A stretch of DNA of 35,124 nt, taken from the NCBI GenBank assembly GCA_016792935.1, contig JAEUJS010000168.1, forward strand, positions 1 through 35,124, written 5' to 3'. This document shows positions 29,206-35,124 of the stretch, one piece after another; position 1 is the stretch's first letter, and each line of letters opens with the position of its first letter. This DNA is from Archangium sp. Its GTDB lineage: Bacteria > Myxococcota > Myxococcia > Myxococcales > Myxococcaceae. The position numbers and the translations under genes were made by a program. A model generated the notes under the pieces. The model was not told where the DNA came from. It saw only the letters and a program-made list of their open reading frames with translations, and made no database searches.

Positions 29206-31086
29206 ATGCGACCGTTCCTCTCCGCAGTGGCGGCACTCCTGCTCGTGGCGTGTGACCCAACCCCGCAGCGAGCCGGCGGTCCGTTCTTCACGGGCGGTGG
29301 CTTCGTCGCGACCGGCAGCGGAGGCGGAGGCGGTGGCTTCCCGACCGGAAGTGGCGGCGATGGTGGCGGCGTCCCCTTCGGTGGGGGTGGCGGCTTCGGC
29401 GGCGGCGTCATCACCGGCGGCGGCGGCGGTCTCTGCGGCACCGGCCTCGAAGAAGGCGTCGTCGAGACGGGTCCCACGCCGCGCGCATTGAGCGGAGGCA
29501 CGCTGGCTCGCCTGACCGACGGCCGCTACCTGGTCGGCGACCCCGACCGCGCGATGTTGTGGGTGGTGGAAGCGAACTTCTCGTCGGTGCGCAGCATCGC
29601 GCTCGGCAGCAACGACGAGCCGGGGCGCATCATCGAAGGACCCGCGGGCCTCGCGTACGTCGCGCTCCGTCGCAGCAGCGAGGTGCTCGAGGTCGACATC
29701 GTCACCGCGACGATTCGCCGCCTCACCACCTGCTCGCAGCCGCGCGGCCTCGCGTGGAGAGCGAGCGATGCGCGCCTCATCGTCGGGTGCCTTGGCGGAG
29801 AGCTCGAACAGCTCAACCCGCTCGACGGTTCGCGCGCGTCGATTTTCACCACCGTGCCGCTGACTGATTTGCGCGACGTGGTGCTCGATGGCTCGCGCCT
29901 GCTGGTGACGCAGCTGCGCTCGGCGGCCATCTCCGCGGTCGCGCTGGATGGAACGGTCAGCACGCTGAGCACGCTCCCGGTCGGTGGGTATGAGCCGCAC
30001 GTCGCGTGGCGCGCGATTCCGCGCCCGGGCGGCGGAGCCATCGTCTTGCGGCAGCAGCACCGCACGACCGTGTTGCCCTCGACGACCTCGTGTTCGGCGT
30101 ACGGCGGCTTCGCGCAGAACGGAGGCCGCTCGTCGGGCGGAGGCACCGGCACGCTCCCGCAGCCCATCGTCACCTCGGAGCTGCTGGTCATCAGCGGCGA
30201 CACCGCGACGACCACTCCGCTCTCGCAGTCGTTCCAGTCGACGGTGTTGGCGATGGACGTGGCCATTTCTCCCAGCGGCCGCCTCGCGGTCGTCTCGGCG
30301 GGAACGCGGTCGCTGGTGTTGCTCGAGCCGGGTCAGCGCCGCGACTTCAACGCGCTCTCGCAAGTCACCTCGGTGGTGTTCGATGGTGAAGACGCCATCG
30401 CCTTCTCGCGGCAGCCCGCGCAGCTGCTGCGCATGCGTCCCGATGGAGCCGTGGCCGTCGAAGTGCTGCTCACGTCGACGGGGAGCGCGTCCACCGGTCA
30501 CGAGCTGTTCCATCGGGCGACGCGCGTCGGCATCGCGTGTGCCTCGTGCCACCCCGAAGCCGGAGAAGACGGTCACACCTGGAAGTTCATCGAAGGCGCT
30601 CGTCGCACGCCGTCATTGCGCGGAGGCATCGGCGGCACCGCGCCGTTCCACTGGAGCGGCGACATGCAGAGCATCTCGGTGCTCATGAACGACGTGATGA
30701 CCATTCGCATGAGCGGCCCCGCGCTCTCGCTCGACGGCGCGCAGGCGGTCGAAGATTGGCTGCACTTTCAGCCCGCGTTGTTGCCGCCGAGCGTCGATGC
30801 GGCCGCCGCTCAGCGGGGTGAGGTGGTGTTCAATCGCGCGTGCGTCGCGTGTCATTCCGGGACGCAAGGCACGAACAACGCGTCCATCGATGTGGGCACC
30901 GGCGCGGTGTTCCAGGTGCCGCGACTGACCGAGTTCGCGTGGCGTGCGCCGTGGTTCCACGACGGTCGCATGCAGCGCCCCGAAGACCGCTTCGCGATGT
31001 CGTCGGGTGGTGACCTGCACGGCGGCGTCTCGGGCATCTCGGTGGCCGAGCGGGCGGACCTGCTCGAGTACCTGAAGACCAGGTAG
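29206..31086 (+). CDS. Lipoprotein with Gly-rich stalk, beta-propeller-like and di-haem cytochrome c (MauG/CcP-like) domains
   Basis: 626 residues. MRPFLSAVAALLLVAC is a lipoprotein leader (Cys16). Residues 24-85 form a Gly-rich stalk (GSGGGGGGFPTGSGGDGGG). Residues about 95-430 form repeated strand units with propeller-like spacing (DGRYLVGDPDRAMLWVVE, EPGRIIEGPAGLAYVALRR, VLDGSRLLVTQLRS, DVAISPSGRLAVVS). Residues about 435-626 contain two c-type haem sites, CASCH (445-449) and CVACH (546-550), and peroxidase-family strings RRTPSLRGGIGGTAPFHWSGDMQSI and TEFAWRAPWFHDGRMQRPEDRF. It is probably a surface electron-transfer or peroxidase protein. Its 3' end lies three bases from the convergent lipoprotein gene. 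The family name for the fusion is uncertain. Confidence 0.88.
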   Translation: MRPFLSAVAALLLVACDPTPQRAGGPFFTGGGFVATGSGGGGGGFPTGSGGDGGGVPFGGGGGFGGGVITGGGGGLCGTGLEEGVVETGPTPRALSGGTLARLTDGRYLVGDPDRAMLWVVEANFSSVRSIALGSNDEPGRIIEGPAGLAYVALRRSSEVLEVDIVTATIRRLTTCSQPRGLAWRASDARLIVGCLGGELEQLNPLDGSRASIFTTVPLTDLRDVVLDGSRLLVTQLRSAAISAVALDGTVSTLSTLPVGGYEPHVAWRAIPRPGGGAIVLRQQHRTTVLPSTTSCSAYGGFAQNGGRSSGGGTGTLPQPIVTSELLVISGDTATTTPLSQSFQSTVLAMDVAISPSGRLAVVSAGTRSLVLLEPGQRRDFNALSQVTSVVFDGEDAIAFSRQPAQLLRMRPDGAVAVEVLLTSTGSASTGHELFHRATRVGIACASCHPEAGEDGHTWKFIEGARRTPSLRGGIGGTAPFHWSGDMQSISVLMNDVMTIRMSGPALSLDGAQAVEDWLHFQPALLPPSVDAAAAQRGEVVFNRACVACHSGTQGTNNASIDVGTGAVFQVPRLTEFAWRAPWFHDGRMQRPEDRFAMSSGGDLHGGVSGISVAERADLLEYLKTR

Positions 31087-31089
31087 CCG

Positions 31090-32244
31090 CTACTGAAGAT
31101 CGACCTGCACGGCCGTGAACTCGAAGCCACGAGTCGTACCGGCGAGATCGGTGTAGTCGCATCGCAGGTTCACGGTGACGCGCCCCGCGCCTGCGGTGAT
31201 GCGCTCGTCCTGCAGGGCGATGGCCAGAGTCGCGGGGATGGTGGCCTCGGGGCCCAGCACGTCAGGCCCGAAGGCGAGCGTCGCGGTGAGGCGTGGATCT
31301 CCCGAGACGACGCGACACCCATCAGTCGAGCGCGTTCTCGAGATGCCGTTGAACCAGGGATCTGCGATGGACACGGTCGCGAGCAACGGAACGTGCGCTG
31401 AGCACGGCGACATGTTGCACCCCATGAGAACGGTGGCGCTCATGACCGACGGGCGAGGTCCCGCAACGTCGATGGCGGTGGGGAGCCCAGTCCACAGCAC
31501 GTGCGTGAGCGCCCACACCTGCGCCGCCGAATCCCACGAGCGATTCTTGCCGTCCCAGGTGCCGTTGCCGTTTCCATCGACGAACGGTTCGTTGGGGCCT
31601 CGCGCTCCGTCGTCATCGGCATCGACGAAGGGCTCGCTGGCGTCGATGAATGCCTCGGCCGCGTCTCGGAACGCGTTGGCGTTGTCGTCGTTGAACGCTT
31701 CTTCCCCTTCGACGACGGCGATGAGCGTGACGAGGTGATCGCGCGGGTTGTTGTCGAGCCCGGCGTCAGGACGCATCGGGTCGGCACGCCGGGGTTCGGC
31801 CATGTCGAGGAGCGCGGACGGCATCGACGGATTCGCGAGCCACGTGCGCGGGCCCATCCACGCGGGAACCAGGACGCCATTCCCGGAGAAGGAGAACGTT
31901 CCGGGTGCGACGTTGAGCGGCTCGGGCAGCCCGACGACGAGCTCCGTCTCGAGCACGCCGCCGTCGGTGATGCCCTCGGCCACCGAGAGTGAGCCAGCTT
32001 CGGAGAGGAACGACACCCGGGCGCCGCTCACTGGGGCGCCGAGGCGATCTCCGACGTGCGCGACACAGCGAACACGGTTGCCGGGGACGAGCGTGCGATC
32101 GGCGTTCCACGCGAACACTGACCGCGTCTCACATTCGAGCGTGAAGTGTGCCGCGCTCGGCCGAGCACCCGCCGCTGGTTCCATTGGTTGTTCGCCGCAG
32201 CCCGCGAGTGAGAGCGACAGCGCTGCAAGGACGCGGGCGTTCAT
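31090..32244 (-). CDS. Lipoprotein B of a tandem paralogous pair: Ig-like domain plus EF-hand-type calcium motifs
   Basis: 384 residues from ATG 32244, whose start overlaps the stop of the upstream gene (ATGA). The leader VLAALSLSLAGC is lipidated at Cys16. Residues about 35-120 form an Ig-like strand domain (ECETRSVFAWN, PVSGARVSFLSEAGSLSV). Then come DNNPRDHLVTLIAVVEGEEAF and Asp-rich loops DADDDGARGPNE and DGNGNGTWDG that match calcium-binding EF-hand or dockerin-like loops. The C-terminal half has Cys pairs (LMGCNMSPC, DGCRVV) and strands. It clearly resembles the protein at 32241-33461 along its length. No function is known to me. It is the last gene of the RHS-led minus-strand cluster. 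Confidence 0.78.
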   Translation of the reverse strand: MNARVLAALSLSLAGCGEQPMEPAAGARPSAAHFTLECETRSVFAWNADRTLVPGNRVRCVAHVGDRLGAPVSGARVSFLSEAGSLSVAEGITDGGVLETELVVGLPEPLNVAPGTFSFSGNGVLVPAWMGPRTWLANPSMPSALLDMAEPRRADPMRPDAGLDNNPRDHLVTLIAVVEGEEAFNDDNANAFRDAAEAFIDASEPFVDADDDGARGPNEPFVDGNGNGTWDGKNRSWDSAAQVWALTHVLWTGLPTAIDVAGPRPSVMSATVLMGCNMSPCSAHVPLLATVSIADPWFNGISRTRSTDGCRVVSGDPRLTATLAFGPDVLGPEATIPATLAIALQDERITAGAGRVTVNLRCDYTDLAGTTRGFEFTAVQVDLQ

Positions 32245-33461
32245 TCGATCGTCCCTTGCGCGAGGTTGATGTTGAAGCGAATCGGCTGGGCACCGCCGGG
32301 GTTCGACCAGGTGCAGACCAGGCGCGCCTCGAACGGCTGAGGCGGCGAACGGCGCGGTGTTGGCATCAGCGGGTCGCGGATGTCGGACACGATGAACGAG
32401 AAACGTTCTCCGGGTGGCCATGAAGTCTGTACACCCTGTGCGCGCAGTCGTTCACCTGTCACGACGACGGGGAGACCGTCGGGCAGGAGTTCACAGCTGT
32501 CTCCGGGCGAATGTGTATAAGAATTGAACCACGGGTCGGCGAGGTAGAACCCGACCGTCGCGGGTGGCAGTGCCTGAGAACACAACGCGGTGGGCGGACA
32601 TTCGAGCCTCAGGTTCAAGCTACCGAAATTGGCAAACGTTGGTCGCTGGTCGGCCACGCCCACCACCTGCTGCTGGAGGTCGAGGCGACTCACTGCGCCC
32701 GTCCATAGAACGCGATCAGCGGCCCAGAGGAGCGTCTCGGCGTCCCACATTCCGTTCGCGCCATCCCACTTCTGGTTCTTGTTGGTGTCGACGAACGGCT
32801 CACCCTCATTCCAGGTGCCGTCGTCGTTGGCGTCGACGAAGGGTTCGGTTTGATCGACGAAGCTCTCGCCAGTGTCGAACGCGCCGTTGCCGTTGGCGTC
32901 GGTGATGGTCTCTTCGCCATCGACCACGGCGATCCACGAGACGAGGTTGTCGCGCGGATTGTTGGTGAGGGGAGTGCCACTCGCATCGAGCCTCAGCGGG
33001 TCAGGGCGGCGTGGCTCGACACCAGTTGGCGCGCCTGGGGCGAGTGGATTCTCTGTCCAGGTCTGTGGCTCCATCCACGGAGGCGCGACCGGCACGCCAG
33101 TGTGCGTCGGGTCAACGAGTGGCATCGCGAAGGTCACTGGAGCTACGTCGCGCGGCAGGGGAAACGAGACATGATGCTCAATCGACACGATTCCATCCGC
33201 ACTCGACGGGGCGGCGGCGACGAAACGCCCCGCCTCGCTCAAGAGTCGAATTTTGGTGCCCTCGATGGGGGTTCCGCTGCGATTCGCAATGACTGCGTTG
33301 CACTGCAGTTTCACACCGGGCAAGAGCGCTCGTTGATCGTCGAACGCGCGGATGCCGTGGGAGGCGCACTCCACGTTGAGCGCAGAAACGACCGCGCTGC
33401 GCTGCGCGACCTGAGCCGGCAAACACGCTGCGAACACGACGACGAATAGAGCTCGACTCAC
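32241..33461 (-). CDS. Lipoprotein A of a tandem paralogous pair: Ig-like domain plus EF-hand-type calcium motifs
   Basis: 406 residues from GTG 33461 (MSRALFVVVFAAC, lipidation at Cys13). An in-frame ATG at 33515 would precede the leader with 18 unhelpful residues. Ig-like part: ECASHGIRAFDD, IEGTKIRLLSEAGRF, aligned with lipoprotein B. Then come NNPRDNLVSWIAVVDGEETI and three DxNxNG-type loops (DANGNGAFDTGE, DANDDGTWNEGE, DTNKNQKWDG), consistent with calcium binding. Next is WTGAVSRLDLQQQVV and a C-terminal domain with Cys pairs. Lipoproteins A and B differ mainly in loop number. A follows the Cys-rich gene by 88 bases. Possibly adhesins or partners of the RHS protein; that is inference. 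Confidence 0.78.
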   Translation of the reverse strand: MSRALFVVVFAACLPAQVAQRSAVVSALNVECASHGIRAFDDQRALLPGVKLQCNAVIANRSGTPIEGTKIRLLSEAGRFVAAAPSSADGIVSIEHHVSFPLPRDVAPVTFAMPLVDPTHTGVPVAPPWMEPQTWTENPLAPGAPTGVEPRRPDPLRLDASGTPLTNNPRDNLVSWIAVVDGEETITDANGNGAFDTGESFVDQTEPFVDANDDGTWNEGEPFVDTNKNQKWDGANGMWDAETLLWAADRVLWTGAVSRLDLQQQVVGVADQRPTFANFGSLNLRLECPPTALCSQALPPATVGFYLADPWFNSYTHSPGDSCELLPDGLPVVVTGERLRAQGVQTSWPPGERFSFIVSDIRDPLMPTPRRSPPQPFEARLVCTWSNPGGAQPIRFNINLAQGTIE

Positions 33462-33548
33462 TTTTCGCCCAGCCCCCAATGTAAGTGCCGCCGTGCTCTG
33501 CTGAGACTGAGCCATTCGCCCTGACGCTCGCCCGCTTCGCTGTGCTAC

Positions 33549-33821
33549 CTACTCCTTACCTTCGCGAACTCGGCACACCATTGAAGGTCCATGGGACTGC
33601 TGCATGCAAAACGCACCTTCTGGACAGTGCCTCTTCGAACAGTCAAGTTCGCATGTTTGTTGCCCGCCTCCGCGAAATTCCCAACTCGTGCAACTTAGAT
33701 TTGACGGACACCCTCCATCGACTTGACACGCGACCCCGTAGTTTGCGGTGCCTCCATCAAGCGCCAGAGCTCTGCAGCAGAAGAGAGCAGCTAAAAAAGC
33801 AATGACAGACACGATCTTCAT
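33549..33821 (-). CDS. Small Cys-rich exported protein overlapping the RHS stop (candidate antidote/inhibitor)
   Basis: 90 residues. The ATG at 33821 is chosen because its ATGA overlaps the stop of the RHS gene (33820-33818), a standard coupling arrangement; an ATG two codons earlier (33827) is less likely. MKIVSVIAFLAALFCCRALA is a signal peptide. Two Cys precede its cleavage site and about eight follow in the mature part, spaced like a small disulfide knot (ACQVDGGCPSNLSC, CELDCSKRHCPEGAFC). Base composition is lower in G+C than the rest of the window (bases 33601-33660 are 29 of 60 G+C). Position suggests an antidote to, or partner of, the RHS C-terminal tip. Disulfide-rich small proteins can inhibit proteases, but no inhibitor family was recognised. 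Confidence 0.75.
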   Translation of the reverse strand: MKIVSVIAFLAALFCCRALALDGGTANYGVACQVDGGCPSNLSCTSWEFRGGGQQTCELDCSKRHCPEGAFCMQQSHGPSMVCRVREGKE

Positions 33822-35124
33822 GGGCATGGCGGCACCGGAACGCAGCTATTAAGGGCCTTGGGACTCAGCTCAGATCGGCGCAGCGGACCTCCGTGACGCA
33901 GTCGCACTGAGTTCTCCCAATCAAGAGCACGCATCGGATTTCTCGCGTCACGAAGCCCCTCAAACATTGAGGCATGAATGTGTCCAAGTTCGTGTGCAAG
34001 GGCCATCTCCAGCGACTGCTCAAAACCGAAGTCGTTTCGGATAATCCAGTCTGCGACATACTCATTCACCGAGAGCTGCCATCGACCACTGTGGCCGAGA
34101 TAGGAATTCCCGCCGCCTGAGTTGAGCGATTTCAGGCAACTCGCTCGCGAGAATTGAATCTCTTGCGGACTAACCTCCAGTGCTTCGATTCCTGGCTTCA
34201 AATTCGGGTCCAATTTCGCATCCTCGAGGGCCCAATTCTGCTCCCAACTCACCTCCGAAAAGAAGAGTCCCGTTGAGTCTGTGTAATTGACTGAGTTGTT
34301 CGATGCGTATGCGTAGGCTGGGGAACTCGACCCGCGTTGGCCCACGCCGAGGAGGAAGAGCGGCGACTGCAACATCGGCTCAGGGGAGAGGTAGCGCCCA
34401 GTGGTCGGGTCGTAGAAGCGATTCCAGTTCTCGTGGAAGTCCGTCTCTTCGTCGTAGTACTGACCCGGAAACCGAAGCGGTGGGAAGTATCGCGCGACCG
34501 AAGAATGAGCGGTCGCTCGCTCGAACTCATAGGAGTCGAGTGCCGCGCCGCGGCTGGTTGTCGTGCCCGGGACGAAGACTGCGTCGAACATCGTGCCAGG
34601 GTGGAACTGAGTAACGACGCTCGGGAAAACACCGATCGCTGTAGACAGCGTCGTCGACGAACCCGTCCCGCGAATCGCGACCTGCGGCGGCGTGTCGAAC
34701 CAGCCCACTGGTGACGAGTCCAGGTAGCTGACACGCAGACGGACGAACGTCTGGATTTCGGCGTTCGCGCGACCGATCTGCGACGCCATGATCTGCTCCG
34801 TCGATGCCGGGTGGCTGGACTCCACGGCAGGAAGCGAGATGCGGTTGCGGTGCCCGAAGAGGTCGTATTCTCCTACTCCAGTCACGCGATTCTTTTGATT
34901 GAACACGACGATCGGCGTGCCCTGGTAGTCCGAAACAATTTGGTGCATGCCGCACTGCCGCTCAACGCCGCGCCGAATGCACCAGCCGGTCGAGAAGTCA
35001 GACATGCGAGTGCGCGTCGCTTGACTCAACTGCCCAAGGATCGAGATGACAGGCATGCCACCGAGGTAGACGTACTCGTCGAGCGCCGCCACCTCGTCAA
35101 CGTCGGTCACGAATTCGAAGCTAC
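33818..35124 (-). CDS. RHS repeat protein, C-terminal portion, with HELGH zinc-metallopeptidase tip (start outside window)
   Basis: At least 434 residues; the frame stays open to the window edge, so the gene is cut on its 5' side. The RHS core end is clear: DEYVYLGGMPVISILGQ, then LRFPGQYYDEETDFHENWNRFYDPTTGRYLSPEP, AYAYASNNSVNYTDSTGLF, the conserved hyperconserved stretch ahead of a variable tip. The last about 145 residues form the tip: helix-rich, then MALAHELGHIH (zinc ligands His-His with the Glu base) and a downstream RALDWENSVRLRHGGPLR whose Glu could be the third ligand, as in effector peptidases attached to RHS cores (M91-like). The tip ends in a Cys-containing SCVPVPPCP. RHS proteins cage and deliver C-terminal toxins. 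G+C is lower here than in the rest of the window. Confidence 0.9.
   Translation of the reverse strand, partial: SFEFVTDVDEVAALDEYVYLGGMPVISILGQLSQATRTRMSDFSTGWCIRRGVERQCGMHQIVSDYQGTPIVVFNQKNRVTGVGEYDLFGHRNRISLPAVESSHPASTEQIMASQIGRANAEIQTFVRLRVSYLDSSPVGWFDTPPQVAIRGTGSSTTLSTAIGVFPSVVTQFHPGTMFDAVFVPGTTTSRGAALDSYEFERATAHSSVARYFPPLRFPGQYYDEETDFHENWNRFYDPTTGRYLSPEPMLQSPLFLLGVGQRGSSSPAYAYASNNSVNYTDSTGLFFSEVSWEQNWALEDAKLDPNLKPGIEALEVSPQEIQFSRASCLKSLNSGGGNSYLGHSGRWQLSVNEYVADWIIRNDFGFEQSLEMALAHELGHIHASMFEGLRDARNPMRALDWENSVRLRHGGPLRRSELSPKALNSCVPVPPCP

Noticed and set aside
29146..30576. Long minus-strand open frame opposite the cytochrome protein
   Set aside because: Arg/Ala-rich composition; the plus strand holds two CxxCH haem sites and a lipoprotein leader.
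33516..33548. A terminator between the Cys-rich gene and lipoprotein A
   Set aside because: No stable inverted repeat seen, which favours co-transcription but does not prove it.

Overview
The window (35,124 bases, roughly two-thirds G+C by eye over most of its length) looks like a chromosomal segment of a Myxococcota bacterium. The reasons are the three Hanks-type Ser/Thr kinases with N-terminal zinc-finger or zinc-ribbon segments, the many lipoproteins with Gly-rich or Cys-rich stalks, frequent GTG starts, very tight gene packing and an RHS protein. I would not place it below phylum level from sequence alone. I see no rRNA, tRNA, CRISPR array, insertion sequence or replication origin, and no gene-free stretch longer than about 300 bases.

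Layout. 1-3385: the 3' end of mreB, then an integral-membrane acyltransferase, a divergent nuclease-fold protein rich in cysteine and an AAC(6')-like acetyltransferase, all on the plus strand, closed by a strong hairpin. 3437-5823: a minus-strand blaI/blaR1-type operon whose membrane protease carries two peptidoglycan hydrolase domains (lytic transglycosylase plus M23). It is driven by a near-consensus promoter with two operator palindromes built in. 5870-13108: a run of exported and small proteins (LamG-like lipoprotein, VOC protein with a histone-like tail, DUF1266 protein, lipoprotein with an 18-bp minisatellite, a second nuclease, cold-shock protein, zinc-ribbon phosphatase-like protein, small exported protein). 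13153-21358: a signalling island with three Ser/Thr kinases, an ECF-like sigma factor, a peptidoglycan-binding protein and two further proteins lacking signal peptides. Two kinase promoters share a 36-bp element with ECF-promoter geometry. 21438-31086: metabolic and transport genes (SDR, EVE protein translationally coupled to a CoA-transferase, LysR/epimerase divergent pair, FKBP lipoprotein, OPT transporter, di-haem peroxidase-like propeller protein). 31090-35124: a minus-strand, probably co-transcribed cluster of an RHS protein ending in a HELGH zinc-protease tip, an overlapping small Cys-rich exported protein, and two tandem paralogous Ca-binding-type lipoproteins.

Across the window runs a family of palindromic elements (six copies seen, core CCCTCTCCC/GGGAGAGGG, outer ends GCTCCCTCACCC/GGGTGAGGGAGC). 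Two copies lie in frame inside genes: one lengthens a signal peptide and one lengthens the activation loop of a kinase.

Most promising for new biology: (i) the BlaI / M56-SLT-M23 system, read here as a cell-wall-responsive switch whose sensor region consists of wall hydrolases; (ii) the RHS-metalloprotease plus ATGA-coupled Cys-rich partner, a candidate toxin/antidote pair; (iii) the coding insertions of the palindromic element; (iv) the sigma-factor/kinase/peptidoglycan-binding island with its shared upstream element.
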